Positions 1 through 8,606 of a stretch of 64,000 nucleotides of DNA are shown here, piece after piece. Every line of letters begins with the position of its first letter. Position 1 is the stretch's first letter. This stretch comes from Sporosarcina trichiuri. GTDB taxonomy: Bacteria; Bacillota; Bacilli; Bacillales_A; Planococcaceae. Under the pieces are notes generated by a model. It did no database searches. It was not told the origin of the DNA and worked only from the letters and a program-made list of their open reading frames with translations. Both the position numbers and the translations under genes were made by a program. The stretch lies in assembly GCF_030406775.1 (NCBI RefSeq), contig NZ_CP129119.1:1398001-1462000 (forward strand), read 5' to 3'.

Positions 1-1126
1 GCTTTTCGGTGATCGCTTTGTTCGCGTCTTCGTAGAAGAGGCCTTCGAACATCGGGGCCTCCGCCGTCATGACACCGCGGTCATTGACAGGGGACAGGAC
101 GCCGAGCCCGTATTTCTTGCCGACGTGGAAGTCATCTTCCCCGTGGCCGGGTGCTGTATGGACGCAGCCCGTACCTGCATCTGCTGTGACGTGTTCGCCG
201 AGCATGACGAGGGATTCACGGTCATAGAGCGGATGGCTTGCAGTCATCAGTTCAAGTTCGCGGCCTTTGTATTCGCCTGCTGTCTCATAATTCTCCCATG
301 CAAGTTCCTCTGCCAGCTGTTTGACGAGGTCCTTTGCCACGAGGAACTTTTTCCCGCCTGTTGCAACAACCGTATAGACGAAGTCCGGATGCACGGAAAT
401 ACCAAGATTTGCAGGAATCGTCCAAGGTGTCGTCGTCCAGATCAGGAAGTTGACGTCGTCGTCCAGAAGACCTTTTCCGTCACGGACCGGGAAGCTGACG
501 TAGATGGACGGCGACTTTTTGTCCTGATACTCGATCTCCGCTTCCGCCAAAGCGGTTTCCGATGATGGGGACCAGTAGACAGGCTTGAGTCCTTTGTAGA
601 TATAGCCTTTTTTCGCCATATCACCGAACACTTTGATCTGCCGCGCTTCAAATGCAGGCTTCAGTGTGATGTACGGGTTCTCCCAGTCACCGCGCACACC
701 GAGCCGCTTGAATTGCGAGCGCTGGTTGTCGATCTGCTGAAGGGCGTATTCTTTGCACATTTCACGAAATTCCGCGATGCTGTGCTCTTTCCGTTTGACC
801 CCTTTGTTCACGAGTGCCTGCTCGATCGGCAGACCGTGCGTATCCCAGCCCGGCACGTACGGCGCATGGTAGCCCGTCATGGATTTATGGCGGACGATGA
901 TATCCTTCAGCACCTTATTGAGCGCATGCCCCATATGGAGATCGCCATTCGCATAAGGCGGTCCGTCATGCAGGATGAACACCGGCCGGCCTTTTGTGCG
1001 CTCCTGCACTTTCCGGTACATGTTTTCCTGATCCCATTTCTCCTGCATCTGCGGTTCTTTCGTTGGCAGGCCGCCGCGCATCGGGAAGTCCGTTTTCGGC
1101 ATCAGCAGTGTTTCTTTATAATCCAT
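1..1126 (-). CDS. ileS: Isoleucyl-tRNA synthetase, N-terminal part (runs off the window edge)
   Basis: Charges tRNA-Ile with isoleucine in the cytoplasm; class I aminoacyl-tRNA synthetase. About 375 N-terminal residues are visible; the rest lies beyond base 1. The class I HIGH signature appears as HMGH at residues 64-67, within [13 protein letters not shown]. The editing (CP1) domain follows, with [11 protein letters not shown] and the [11 protein letters not shown] stretch typical of IleS. The start ATG at 1126 has a clear GAGGAGGAATT ribosome binding site just upstream. The gene follows divIVA, as in B. subtilis, but has its own promoter and an isoleucine T-box leader, so it is probably expressed independently in response to uncharged tRNA-Ile. 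Confidence 0.97.
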   Translation of the reverse strand, partial: MDYKETLLMPKTDFPMRGGLPTKEPQMQEKWDQENMYRKVQERTKGRPVFILHDGPPYANGDLHMGHALNKVLKDIIVRHKSMTGYHAPYVPGWDTHGLPIEQALVNKGVKRKEHSIAEFREMCKEYALQQIDNQRSQFKRLGVRGDWENPYITLKPAFEARQIKVFGDMAKKGYIYKGLKPVYWSPSSETALAEAEIEYQDKKSPSIYVSFPVRDGKGLLDDDVNFLIWTTTPWTIPANLGISVHPDFVYTVVATGGKKFLVAKDLVKQLAEELAWENYETAGEYKGRELELMTASHPLYDRESLVMLGEHVTADAGTGCVHTAPGHGEDDFHVGKKYGLGVLSPVNDRGVMTAEAPMFEGLFYEDANKAITEK

Positions 1127-1196
1127 TCCAATTCCTCCTCGGTTTCTAGTCATCCAAGCTCGGTCCCAAGCACGTACATCCACTATCCTGAACGCT

Positions 1197-1438
1197 AAAA
1201 ATCCCCGTCCCCAAAAAGGGACGAGGATTGTGCTCGCGTTACCACCCTAGTTGCAGCTGCGTCATACAGCTGCCTCTCGAACACCGTAACGGGGTGTGTT
1301 CCGGGACTGCGGTCGGCAGTCCGGCTCCGGAGTGATCTTCCTTCCCATGTGTCTGGCCGGGCTCCCACCCTCCCCGGCTCGCTGGCATCACACCTGTCTG
1401 GAAAGTACTGTCTCTTTCAGCGCCTGTCTTGTAATATG
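1197..1438 (-). promoter_or_regulatory. T-box riboswitch (tRNA-Ile) with terminator, leader of ileS
   Basis: Read on the minus strand, 1232-1249 holds the conserved T-box core AGGGTGGTAACGCGAGCA, which pairs with the free 3' end of uncharged tRNA in the antiterminator. It is followed by a strong terminator at 1197-1228: stem CCTCGTCCC, a T-rich loop, GGGGACGGGG and a U run. Upstream in Stem I, an ATC triplet at 1334-1336 sits in an AAGATCACTCC context, as expected for an isoleucine specifier loop. Uncharged tRNA-Ile should favour antitermination and ileS expression. The T-box and terminator are seen directly; the specifier assignment is inferred from position. Confidence 0.93.
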
Positions 1439-1444
1439 AACCAT

Positions 1445-1473
1445 ATTATAATTGCGGCAGGGTCTTTCGTCAA
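1445..1473 (-). promoter_or_regulatory. SigA-type promoter of the ileS leader
   Basis: On the minus strand TTGACG (1468-1473) and TATAAT (1445-1450) are separated by exactly 17 bases. Transcription would begin near 1438, at the upstream end of the T-box leader. The match to the SigA consensus is 11 of 12 bases. Confidence 0.85.
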
Positions 1474-1480
1474 GCTGCGG

Positions 1481-1990
1481 TCACTCGTCGTCTGCGGCCG
1501 CTGTTTCGAGCTTCTTCGTGTTTGCCTCATATTCCAGCAGTTCATCCCAGTCATCCATTTTCACTAGGTCCAGCTGGGCTTCGATCAGCATGCGGAAGCG
1601 GTTTCGGAAGATTTTCGACTGCTTCTTCAAGTCGTCGATTTCCATCGAGATTTCACGGGAACGGGAGAGTGCTTCATTGACGATGCGGTCTGCATTCTTC
1701 TCCGCTTCCTTGATGATCAGCTTCGCTTCCTGTGTGGAGTTGCGGCGGACGTCTTCAGCCGCTTCCTGCGCCACCATGATCGACTTCTGCAGCGTATCCT
1801 CGATCGCATTGAAATGCGCAATCTGATCTTCGGTCTCCTTCAGTTTGCGTGTCAATTCCTTGTTTTCGTTCATCAGGTTTTCGTAGTCTTTCATGAGCTG
1901 CTCCAGGAATTCGTTCACTTCGTCTTCGTCGTAGCCCCGCCATCTGCTGCCGAACGTCTTGTTATGTATATCAATTGGTGTAAGCGCCAT
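1481..1990 (-). CDS. divIVA: Cell-division initiation / polarity protein DivIVA
   Basis: Curvature-sensing coiled-coil scaffold that gathers at division sites and poles and recruits MinJ/MinCD and, in spore formers, RacA. The 169 residues begin MALTPIDIHNKTFGSRWRGY, the membrane-binding N-terminal module of the family, followed by DEDEVNEFLEQL. Nearly the whole remainder is heptad-rich coiled coil. Length is close to B. subtilis DivIVA. A strong GGGGAGAG ribosome binding site precedes the ATG. It is the last gene of the ylm block and has a SigA-like promoter in the gap before ylmH. Confidence 0.95.
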   Translation of the reverse strand: MALTPIDIHNKTFGSRWRGYDEDEVNEFLEQLMKDYENLMNENKELTRKLKETEDQIAHFNAIEDTLQKSIMVAQEAAEDVRRNSTQEAKLIIKEAEKNADRIVNEALSRSREISMEIDDLKKQSKIFRNRFRMLIEAQLDLVKMDDWDELLEYEANTKKLETAAADDE

Positions 1991-2033
1991 TCAAGTCTCT
2001 CCCCTTTTGATGATCTTAATGCATCTACCGTTG

Positions 2034-2062
2034 ACTATAACAGAAAACCGGCTTTTTCTAAA
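2034..2062 (-). promoter_or_regulatory. Probable SigA promoter of divIVA
   Basis: Minus-strand TTTAGA (2057-2062) and TATAGT (2034-2039) with a 17-base spacer lie about 45 bases upstream of the divIVA ATG. The -10 matches 5 of 6 and the -35 matches 4 of 6 consensus bases. This would let divIVA be transcribed apart from ylmH. Confidence 0.55.
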
Positions 2063-2078
2063 GTCCGTCCCTAAAAAA

Positions 2079-2855
2079 TCATTCCAACTTCCCGGCAACC
2101 AGACGGATCTTGTCCTTTTTCGTGCGCCCTTCGATGGCGATCACTTTGAAGCGCCCGTACCCCCGGACGGATAGCACGTCCGATTCGTTCAGTTCGAAAG
2201 ACGGCTGCTCGATGACACGCCAGTTCACTTTCACTTTTCCGCCTGTTATATACGAAGCCGATTTCTGCCTGGCACTATTGAGCAGTGAAGACAGGACGGT
2301 ATCCAGGCGGAGGGAGCTGACAATCCGGGTCTCCTCCGTCCATTCTTCGTCCGTCTCGATATACTCTTCGGGCGTGCCGACTTCTTCAAGACGGACTTTC
2401 GCTTTTCCGGCGGATGTGAAATTCGCCTCCAGATACGCGCCGATTTCCGAGGCGGCTGCAAATTGGGCGGCTTCGCCTTCCAGACGGATGTCCCCGAATT
2501 TCGAGCGGTCGAGACCGAGCCCCATCAGGGAACCGAGAATGGCCGGGTGTTCGAGTGTCACGAATTTCGCCGCATAGCGGATGGCGAAGACGGCAATCTG
2601 GAAATCTTCCTCCGTCGGTGCATAATAATCGGGATACAGAAGCAGCCGTTTCCGTTCGGCCTCCTGGAAACCGCCGTGTTCCGCTGTCAGGAGGCCGCTT
2701 CCCCGGACCACCGACTGGACGATGAACCGCTCACGCGGATCGAGGAAACCTGTCAGTTTCGGGGAATAGAGGTCCTCGACTTCCCGGACCCAGTCCTGCA
2801 CGAGTTCGACAAAGGGCTGTTCTTCTTTTCTGAAATGCTGCAAGATGCCATCCAT
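2079..2855 (-). CDS. ylmH: S4-domain RNA-binding protein YlmH
   Basis: 258 residues, the usual length for YlmH. The C-terminal part (about 180-258) is an S4 RNA-binding domain, seen as LRLDTVLSSLLNSARQKSA followed by GGKVKVNWRV and LSVRGYGRFKV. The N-terminal two thirds is the YlmH-specific region with the ALGS(L)MGLGLDRSKFGDI signature. Family members act on ribosomes stalled in translation (ribosome-associated quality control) and are genetically linked to division genes. ATG at 2855 has an AAGGAGACAG site. A hairpin with a U run sits immediately before that site and could attenuate read-through from ylmG. Confidence 0.92.
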   Translation of the reverse strand: MDGILQHFRKEEQPFVELVQDWVREVEDLYSPKLTGFLDPRERFIVQSVVRGSGLLTAEHGGFQEAERKRLLLYPDYYAPTEEDFQIAVFAIRYAAKFVTLEHPAILGSLMGLGLDRSKFGDIRLEGEAAQFAAASEIGAYLEANFTSAGKAKVRLEEVGTPEEYIETDEEWTEETRIVSSLRLDTVLSSLLNSARQKSASYITGGKVKVNWRVIEQPSFELNESDVLSVRGYGRFKVIAIEGRTKKDKIRLVAGKLE

Positions 2856-2871
2856 TGGTCTGTCTCCTTAT

Positions 2872-2897
2872 AAAAAAATCCCCACGGAGTGAGGATG
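2872..2897 (-). terminator. Hairpin with U run just upstream of ylmH
   Basis: On the minus strand an 8-base stem (ATCCTCAC / GTGGGGAT, one G-U pair) with a 3-base loop is followed by seven U residues. The run ends directly before the ylmH ribosome binding site. It looks like an intrinsic terminator or attenuator between ylmG and ylmH. Confidence 0.55.
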
Positions 2898-2930
2898 TGA
2901 TGTTTTCTGTCAGGTCTGGTAATCCTGTAC

Positions 2931-3215
2931 TTACAGGACATTCAGCAGCCAGATGAATATCGATGCGAGCCCTCTTTCGATCAGACGGAGCGCAAGCAAT
3001 GCTACGATTGGAGAAATATCGATCATGCCGAGCGGCGGGATGAATTTCCGAAAAAACCCCAAATAAGGTTCTGCAATCTTTTCTAGAATCCTTCCGAACG
3101 CAGTATCCCGCGAAGCCGGCACCCATGACATCAGGATATAGATGACAAGAGCTATCGAGTAGACAGTCAGCGCTAAGCTGATCACTTTAAATAGTTGAAG
3201 CAGTAATAAATCCAT
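2931..3215 (-). CDS. ylmG: YggT-family membrane protein YlmG
   Basis: 94-residue integral membrane protein with two hydrophobic segments, about residues 5-30 and 60-90, separated by the conserved SWVPASRDTAFGRILEKI(A)EPYL(G)FF(R)KFIPP block of the YggT family. In Bacillales it always lies beside sepF. Relatives in plastids and cyanobacteria affect nucleoid or thylakoid organisation, but the bacterial role is not settled. A GAGGTG ribosome binding site supports ATG at 3215. Only 19 bases separate it from sepF, so the two are probably co-transcribed. Confidence 0.92.
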   Translation of the reverse strand: MDLLLLQLFKVISLALTVYSIALVIYILMSWVPASRDTAFGRILEKIAEPYLGFFRKFIPPLGMIDISPIVALLALRLIERGLASIFIWLLNVL

Positions 3216-3234
3216 TACGGTCGGTACACCTCAT

Positions 3235-3705
3235 TCAGTTTCTTTCATTCATATAGTCGGAGATGGAGCCATTCACTTCGACGTTTTCAGGCACGCAGAG
3301 GAATATATCCGTGCCGATCCGCTGGATGTCCCCGTTGAGCGCATAGACGGAACCGCTCAGGAAGTCGACGATCCGGACGCCCTGATCGCGGTCGATCCGC
3401 TGCAGGTTGACGATGACAGCACGCTTGTTCATCAGATGCTCGGAAATGTCCTGGGCTTCTGCATAGACCCTCGGTTCCAAAAGAACGACCTTCGATGATT
3501 TCTGGACGCTCTGGAGGCTGACAATGTTCCCGGCCGGCTGGTTTTCACGGGATTGTTTCGGCATCGGGGCGTTTTTCATCGGAGCCGGTTTGCCCGGCTT
3601 GCGCTCCTGTTTCACAGGCGCCGGCTGCCGGACTTCCGCCTCCTGGGCTGCCGCTTCTTCCTCGTCAAGGTAGAACCATTTCTCGAATTTGTTTTTGATG
3701 CTCAT
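3235..3705 (-). CDS. sepF: Cell division protein SepF
   Basis: Membrane anchor of FtsZ that assembles into rings and arcs at the septum; acts alongside FtsA. 156 residues: an N-terminal amphipathic helix ([13 protein letters not shown]), a charged Pro/Gln-rich linker (about 20-65), and the globular SepF domain from about residue 70. That domain carries [15 protein letters not shown] and [20 protein letters not shown], the dimer and FtsZ-binding surface. The start ATG overlaps the ylmE stop by 4 bases and uses a GGGGGAG site inside the ylmE end, implying translational coupling. Confidence 0.95.
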   Translation of the reverse strand: MSIKNKFEKWFYLDEEEAAAQEAEVRQPAPVKQERKPGKPAPMKNAPMPKQSRENQPAGNIVSLQSVQKSSKVVLLEPRVYAEAQDISEHLMNKRAVIVNLQRIDRDQGVRIVDFLSGSVYALNGDIQRIGTDIFLCVPENVEVNGSISDYMNERN

Positions 3706-4397
3706 TCGTCTCCCCCGCTTTCCGAACCGACGAGTGCTGTCCCGATCCTCACATGGGTTGCGCCCTCTTCGATTGCAATGATGTAGTCATTTGACATCCC
3801 CATGGACAACTTCGTCACCGGTGCATGCGGCATCTGCTTGGCAGCAAGTTTGTCCCGCAATTCGCGGAGACTCCTGAACACGGATCGGATCAGCTGATCG
3901 TCTTCCGTATTCGGTGCCATCGTCATCAGGCCGATGACACGTATCTTATCGTATTCGCGCAGCTTACTGATGAATTCTTCGGTCTCGTCCGGAGCAAGAC
4001 CCGATTTTGAAGCTTCACCGGAGACGTTGACTTGTACAAAGCAGTCGATCGGTTCGACGGCACGTTTCTGGATCTCTTTCGCCAGGCTGAGGCGGTCGAG
4101 GGAATGCAGGTAGTCGATCCGTTCGATGATCTCCTTCACTTTGCGGCTTTGGACATTCCCGATGAAATGCCAGACCGCACCTTGAGGAATCACTTCCTGT
4201 TTGGCCAGAAGCCCTTCCGGACGGTTCTCCCCGAGATGGATGATCCCTTCGCCGAGAATTTCCTTTGCGCGCTGTCCGGACACCTGTTTTGTGACTGCAA
4301 CGACTGTTACGTCCCCGCGATCCCTGCCGGCCCGTTCACACGCCTGGCGCACGTCCTCTTCGATTATGGTGATTCGCTGTTGTAAACGTGTCATCAT
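3702..4397 (-). CDS. ylmE: YggS-family PLP homeostasis protein YlmE
   Basis: Pyridoxal-phosphate-binding protein of the YggS/PROSC family. It has the alanine-racemase barrel fold without racemase activity and buffers cellular PLP. The PLP-lysine motif is VVAVTKQVS near residue 30, followed by [24 protein letters not shown], and the C-terminal [28 protein letters not shown] block (seen as LSMGMSNDY and [10 protein letters not shown]). I place the start at the ATG pair at 4397/4394. The reading frame is open to a TTG at 4436, but that lacks a binding site and would add 13 residues with no counterpart in relatives. The usual neighbour ylmD is missing. Confidence 0.93.
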   Translation of the reverse strand: MMTRLQQRITIIEEDVRQACERAGRDRGDVTVVAVTKQVSGQRAKEILGEGIIHLGENRPEGLLAKQEVIPQGAVWHFIGNVQSRKVKEIIERIDYLHSLDRLSLAKEIQKRAVEPIDCFVQVNVSGEASKSGLAPDETEEFISKLREYDKIRVIGLMTMAPNTEDDQLIRSVFRSLRELRDKLAAKQMPHAPVTKLSMGMSNDYIIAIEEGATHVRIGTALVGSESGGDE

Positions 4398-4451
4398 CTT
4401 CACTACTTTTCTGGATACTTTGTTCCATTGTACCAAGCAGTGCGTCAGTTA

Positions 4452-4709
4452 TCAATGATTAGTCATTCCAGGGGGCAGTTTCTTTTGGATCAGCACGATA
4501 TCTTTACCGATGGTGACCACTTCCTCATATCTCACCTGTTTCTGGTCCTTGACCCGCGACTCCATGAATAACGAGCGCTCCGTACCCCCGATATGAAGCG
4601 TCTGTATTTTACCGTCCGTGATATCGATCGAAGCATCCTGTACGAAACCGAGAAACTTCCCGCGGTTAAGATCGATCACTTCTTTCTTTTGGATTTCTGA
4701 AAACCGCAT
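4452..4709 (-). CDS. ylmC: YlmC/YmxH-family PRC-barrel protein
   Basis: 85 residues matching the YlmC/YmxH family, a short PRC-barrel beta protein linked to sporulation loci. Recognisable stretches are MRFSEIQKKEVIDLNRGKFLG, the IDITDGKIQTLHIGG turn and the I(G)KDIVLI end. A GAAGGAGGG site precedes the ATG. It lies directly downstream of sigG, as in B. subtilis. No biochemical function is established; PRC barrels usually mediate protein contact. A terminator separates it from sigG, so it likely has its own promoter in the 40-base gap or depends on read-through. Confidence 0.85.
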   Translation of the reverse strand: MRFSEIQKKEVIDLNRGKFLGFVQDASIDITDGKIQTLHIGGTERSLFMESRVKDQKQVRYEEVVTIGKDIVLIQKKLPPGMTNH

Positions 4710-4746
4710 AGAATCCCTCCTTCTTCACAGTCTATGCACAAGCCCG

Positions 4747-4778
4747 CAAAAAAACGCAATGCGCGATGCACATTGCGT
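4747..4778 (-). terminator. Intrinsic terminator after sigG
   Basis: On the minus strand ACGCAATG and CGCATTGCGT form an 8-base stem with a short loop, followed by a seven-base U run, seven bases past the sigG stop codon. Confidence 0.8.
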
Positions 4779-4785
4779 CAAGTCA

Positions 4786-5571
4786 TTATTTGCTCTGTTC
4801 CATGCCAGCTCGTATTTGAGCGATCGCCTGCTTTTCGAGCCTTGAAATCTGTGCCTGGGAAATCCCGAGTTCTTTTGCGATTTCCGTCTGTGTCTGGCCG
4901 AGGTAGAAACGTTTGGAGAGGATCAGCTGCTGCCGGCCGTCCAGCTCGGTCATCGTTTCCTTCATCGACACGTACGTCAGCCAGCGTTCTTCTGAAACCG
5001 TTTTGTCATGCAGCTGGTCCATCATATAGATCGGATCGCCGCCATCTCCGTTCATCGGCTCGTGGAGTGACATCGGGTCCTGAATTGCGTCCAATGCAAG
5101 CAGGATGTCCTCTTCCGGGATTTCTGTCAGCGCTGCCAGATCCGATATTCTCGGTTCACGCTGATGTTCGTTGATGAAATCTTCCTTCGCACGGATGGCT
5201 TTATAAGCGATATCCCGCAGCGACCTCGACACGCGGACGGTATGGTGATCGCGCAGATGGCGCTTGATCTCCCCGACGATCATCGGGACAGCGTATGTTG
5301 AAAACCTGACATTATGTTTTAAATCGAAGTTGTCGATCGACTTCAGCAAGCCGACACAGCCGACTTGGAACAGATCATCCGCCGGTTCACCGCGATAGGC
5401 GAACCGCTGGACCAGACTCAGGACGAGACGTAAATTGGCTGTCACTAACTCATCACGTGCGGATTCATCGCCGCTTTGCAGGCGGATGAACGTCTCTTTC
5501 ATTACCTCACTCGACAGAAGCGGCAAAGTAGATGTATCGATACCGCAGATTTCCACTCTTGTACGTACCAT
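4786..5571 (-). CDS. sigG: RNA polymerase sporulation sigma factor SigG (late forespore)
   Basis: Directs late forespore transcription after engulfment. The 261 residues carry the SigG-specific N-terminal tag (VEICGIDTSTLP), region 2 with DDLFQVGCVGLLKSIDNFD and FSTYAVPMIVGEIKRHLRD, region 3, and region 4.2 helix-turn-helix TQTEIAKELGISQAQISRLE. Length equals B. subtilis SigG. GGAGGAATT precedes the ATG. The 93-base gap to sigE contains CGAATA with GATAAGCTA about 15-17 bases further on, a weak resemblance to forespore (SigF/SigG) promoters, consistent with the family's autoregulation. Its position after spoIIGA-sigE is the canonical order. Confidence 0.96.
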   Translation of the reverse strand: MVRTRVEICGIDTSTLPLLSSEVMKETFIRLQSGDESARDELVTANLRLVLSLVQRFAYRGEPADDLFQVGCVGLLKSIDNFDLKHNVRFSTYAVPMIVGEIKRHLRDHHTVRVSRSLRDIAYKAIRAKEDFINEHQREPRISDLAALTEIPEEDILLALDAIQDPMSLHEPMNGDGGDPIYMMDQLHDKTVSEERWLTYVSMKETMTELDGRQQLILSKRFYLGQTQTEIAKELGISQAQISRLEKQAIAQIRAGMEQSK

Positions 5572-5664
5572 CTGAATTCCTCCGTATTCTGTAGATGACT
5601 GTACAGGATAGCTTATCCCCGGAGTGGTGTTCTATTCGGTTTTCGATACCGCCAATTATACCCA

Positions 5665-6375
5665 TCAGGTGATCGGCTGGTTGAGCCGTTCACGCAGATC
5701 CGAAATGATTTTCTTCTCGAGACGTGAAATATAAGACTGGGAAATGCCGAGCAGGTCGGCCACCTCTTTCTGCGTCATCTCCATCTTCCCTGTCAGGCCG
5801 AAGCGGCATTCCATGATATGGCGTTCACGATCACTGAGCGTCGTGACCGCTTCGATCATATGCTGGCGCTCCATCTTCTTTTCGACATCGTCCGTAATGA
5901 TATCTTCATCCGTCCCGAGTATGTCGGACAGCAGAAGCTCGTTGCCGTCCGCATCGGAGTTCAGCGGCTCATCGAACGAGATTTCCGAACGGAGACGGTT
6001 CGTTTTCCTGAGATGCATCAGAATTTCGTTTTCGATGCAGCGTGAGGCATACGTTGCCAGTTTGATGTTCTTATCGCTTTTGAACGTCTCGATCGCCTTA
6101 ATGAGACCGATCGCCCCTATACTGATCAAATCTTCGATATGCGTATTCGTATTATCGAAACGGCGGGCGATGTAGACGACAAGCCGGAGGTTCTTCTCGA
6201 TCAGGCGATCGCGCGCCTGCTGATCCCCGGCCATATAGGCGGCGATCGTCTCGGCCTCTTCCTCGCGTGTGAGAGGTTTCGGCAGCGACTCATGACCGCC
6301 GATATAAAATGTTCCGTTCTTCTTCTTGAAGATCCCAGACAAGACTGCAAGCCATTTCTTCAGTTCATGTAGCAT
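5665..6375 (-). CDS. sigE: RNA polymerase sporulation sigma factor SigE (pro-SigE, mother cell)
   Basis: Early mother-cell sigma factor, made as an inactive precursor. The 236 residues begin with a hydrophobic/basic pro-sequence of about 25 residues ([19 protein letters not shown]) ahead of TFYIGG, around which pro-SigE is cleaved by SpoIIGA. Region 2 shows [18 protein letters not shown] and [19 protein letters not shown]; region 4 ends with the helix-turn-helix [18 protein letters not shown]. The ATG uses an AAAGGGG site and overlaps the end of spoIIGA by 11 bases, so the two are translationally linked as in B. subtilis spoIIG. Confidence 0.97.
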   Translation of the reverse strand: MLHELKKWLAVLSGIFKKKNGTFYIGGHESLPKPLTREEEAETIAAYMAGDQQARDRLIEKNLRLVVYIARRFDNTNTHIEDLISIGAIGLIKAIETFKSDKNIKLATYASRCIENEILMHLRKTNRLRSEISFDEPLNSDADGNELLLSDILGTDEDIITDDVEKKMERQHMIEAVTTLSDRERHIMECRFGLTGKMEMTQKEVADLLGISQSYISRLEKKIISDLRERLNQPIT

Positions 6376-7216
6376 GCACCATTCCCCTTTCTTCTCCTGT
6401 TTCCAAGGCTGAGACGTGTAAGATTGCGGACGCCTGATGCGGATACCGGGTGTTCTCTGAAGTCAGTACAATGTAGCCTGGGTCAAGCCGCCGGCCGCCT
6501 TCAAGGACCCATTCATCGAACCGGATGCCGACTGCCCAGCCGGTGCCGTCCACTGTCTGGATCCGTATCAGGCGCAGCAGCTTCCGGCTGTCTTCAGGAA
6601 ACGTCGACAGGTCGGGAATGCCTGTATCCAATGCGTTTTCCAGGCGGCGGAGCAGGGTTTCCGGTATGGCCTCCCGGACAGCACGCAGCGAGACGAAGTG
6701 GACGGCATCATTTGACAGCGGTTCCGTGCAGCTGTTGCCCGTATCGATGAACACTTCAACGGGGAGGGAGCGGCCGAAGAGCCGAAGGACGGAAGAGCTC
6801 CGGAATTCCGAAAGCCGGCTCAGCTGGCGGACAGACAGCCATTTCCCTTTGACGAACTGCAGCACAGCGAATGCCAGTCCTGCAAAAAGTGCTGTCCGGA
6901 CATGGCCCGCCTGCCCCCATTCGCTGAAGGGGATCGCCGAGAGCAGTCCGCCTGCCAGGAGGGCGCCCATCAGTACGAGTCCCGCTGCACCGGCCAGCTG
7001 CTTCATCCTGAACCCGAAAGCTGTGCCGACCATCAGAAGCAGGGCGGCACCCGAAGCGGCCAGTGACCCTTGGAAGATAACCGCCGGCAGTGCTCCTGCA
7101 AATGCCGCGGCAGCGAGACGCTTCCTGCTGGTGCGCATCTGCCCCGCAGCATTGGCGAACGCCAGTACAGTGTAATTGAATACCAGATTGACACCGATCA
7201 TGATTTCTCCATACAT
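6365..7216 (-). CDS. spoIIGA: Sporulation sigma-E processing protease SpoIIGA
   Basis: Membrane-embedded aspartic protease that matures pro-SigE when SpoIIR signals from the forespore. 283 residues, a little shorter than the B. subtilis protein (309). The N-terminal half has about five membrane segments starting [18 protein letters not shown]. The cytosolic half carries the pepsin-like active-site motif [13 protein letters not shown] near residues 156-168. AGGAGG precedes the ATG. An exact Spo0A-box heptamer lies about 80 bases upstream, consistent with Spo0A control of the spoIIG operon. The sequence of the membrane half is GC-rich and divergent, but the active-site motif and context make the call firm. 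Confidence 0.93.
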   Translation of the reverse strand: MYGEIMIGVNLVFNYTVLAFANAAGQMRTSRKRLAAAAFAGALPAVIFQGSLAASGAALLLMVGTAFGFRMKQLAGAAGLVLMGALLAGGLLSAIPFSEWGQAGHVRTALFAGLAFAVLQFVKGKWLSVRQLSRLSEFRSSSVLRLFGRSLPVEVFIDTGNSCTEPLSNDAVHFVSLRAVREAIPETLLRRLENALDTGIPDLSTFPEDSRKLLRLIRIQTVDGTGWAVGIRFDEWVLEGGRRLDPGYIVLTSENTRYPHQASAILHVSALETGEERGMVHAT

Positions 7217-7295
7217 AGGCTGTCCTCCTTGTCTGCAAGACTACCATGCATCCCGTAAGAGTTTTGTCAGTCTGCGTCATCATTCCTGAAAAAAG

Positions 7296-7302
7296 TTCGA
7301 CA
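7296..7302 (-). promoter_or_regulatory. Candidate Spo0A box upstream of spoIIGA
   Basis: On the minus strand the heptamer TGTCGAA is an exact match to the Spo0A binding core. It is 80 bases upstream of the spoIIGA start, in the only gap between ftsZ and spoIIGA. A clear -35/-10 pair was not found; B. subtilis spoIIG also has an unusual widely spaced promoter. A single 7-base match could occur by chance. Confidence 0.45.
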
Positions 7303-7322
7303 GGAACCGAACGTCAGAAAAG

Positions 7323-7357
7323 AAAAAAACCTCCGACAGAAATGTCAGAGGTTTTTT
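7323..7357. terminator. Terminator after ftsZ
   Basis: ACCTCCGACA and TGTCAGAGGT form a 10-base stem (one mismatch) flanked by A- and T-runs, so it can work in both directions. It lies 11 bases beyond the ftsZ stop and closes the dcw operon before spoIIGA. Confidence 0.85.
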
Positions 7358-7367
7358 GTATGTTCAT

Positions 7368-8558
7368 TTATTTGCGGCGCCGGTTCCTCAAGAAGGTCGG
7401 AATGTCCAGACCATCGTCCTGCGGCTGCTGCTGCTGTTGAGGTGTGTGGTTCCTCACAGGCTCCTGCTGAGAAGGCTGGTGGTGCTGCGGCTCTTCATGC
7501 CGTGCAGGATTGGACTGCGGCGCATGGCTTTGCGGCGCCTGTGTCTCCCGCTGGCGGACTCCGCCGTAACCCGAAGTCCGGTTTCCGCGCGTTGCTGAGA
7601 TCTGTTCATCGGTGAAGCCGGTAGCGATGACCGTGACGACGATTTCGTCTTTCAAATCGTCGTTGATGACGGAACCGAAGATCATGTTGACGTCTTCATC
7701 CGAAGCGGACGCGACGATGTCTGCAGCCTCCTGCACTTCGAACAGGCTCAGATTCGAACCGCCCGTGATATTCATGAGGACACCTTTCGCTCCGTCGATC
7801 GACGTTTCGAGCAGCGGGCTGGAGATGGCTTTCTTCGCAGCCTCCGATGCCCGGTTTTCACCGGTCGACATACCGATCCCCATAAGGGCTGAACCTTTGT
7901 TCGACATGATTGTCTTGACGTCTGCAAAGTCCAGGTTGATAAGTCCCGGCACGGCGATCAGGTCTGAGATACCCTGGACACCCTGACGGAGGACGTTATC
8001 CGCTTCGCGGAACGCTTCCAGCATCGGTGTGTTCTTGTCAACGATTTCGAGCAGCTTATCGTTCGGGATGACGATCAGCGTATCGACCGATTCTTTCATA
8101 GCAGTGATTCCGCCGATCGCCTGCGTCGACCGCTTGCGTCCTTCGAATGTGAACGGCCGCGTCACGACACCGACAGTCAGTGCGCCGAGGTCTTTTGCGA
8201 CCTGCGCGATGACAGGTGCAGCACCTGTCCCGGTTCCGCCGCCCATGCCTGCTGTGACGAACACCATATCCGCTCCGCGCAGCGCTTCTTCAAGCTGCTC
8301 GCGGCTCTCTTCAGCGGCCTTTTTACCGACCTCCGGGTTGGCGCCTGCACCCAGTCCCCGTGTCAGCTTGCCGCCGATCTGCAGCTTCACTTCAGCCTGT
8401 GACAAGTTCAGTGCCTGCGCATCCGTATTCACTGCGATGAATTCCACGCCCTGTACACCGTGTTCGATCATCCGGTTGACCGCGTTATTGCCGCCGCCTC
8501 CAACTCCGATTACTTTGATGACCGCGAGTGCTTCGATATTTGTATCAAACTCTAGCAT
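7368..8558 (-). CDS. ftsZ: Cell division GTPase FtsZ
   Basis: Tubulin homologue that polymerises into the Z-ring and recruits the divisome. 396 residues. The GTP-binding tubulin signature GGGTGTG is at 106-112, the N-terminal loop [12 protein letters not shown] at 19-30, and the T7 loop [11 protein letters not shown] near 206-216. A Gln/His-rich disordered linker (about 320-380) leads to the C-terminal peptide [16 protein letters not shown], which binds FtsA, SepF, ZapA-type partners and EzrA. A GGAGG site precedes the ATG. It follows ftsA by 48 bases. Confidence 0.98.
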   Translation of the reverse strand: MLEFDTNIEALAVIKVIGVGGGGNNAVNRMIEHGVQGVEFIAVNTDAQALNLSQAEVKLQIGGKLTRGLGAGANPEVGKKAAEESREQLEEALRGADMVFVTAGMGGGTGTGAAPVIAQVAKDLGALTVGVVTRPFTFEGRKRSTQAIGGITAMKESVDTLIVIPNDKLLEIVDKNTPMLEAFREADNVLRQGVQGISDLIAVPGLINLDFADVKTIMSNKGSALMGIGMSTGENRASEAAKKAISSPLLETSIDGAKGVLMNITGGSNLSLFEVQEAADIVASASDEDVNMIFGSVINDDLKDEIVVTVIATGFTDEQISATRGNRTSGYGGVRQRETQAPQSHAPQSNPARHEEPQHHQPSQQEPVRNHTPQQQQQPQDDGLDIPTFLRNRRRK

Positions 8559-8606
8559 CTTATTTTCCTCCTAATCATTCAACTTCAGTACTGGACATGC
8601 ATTGGT

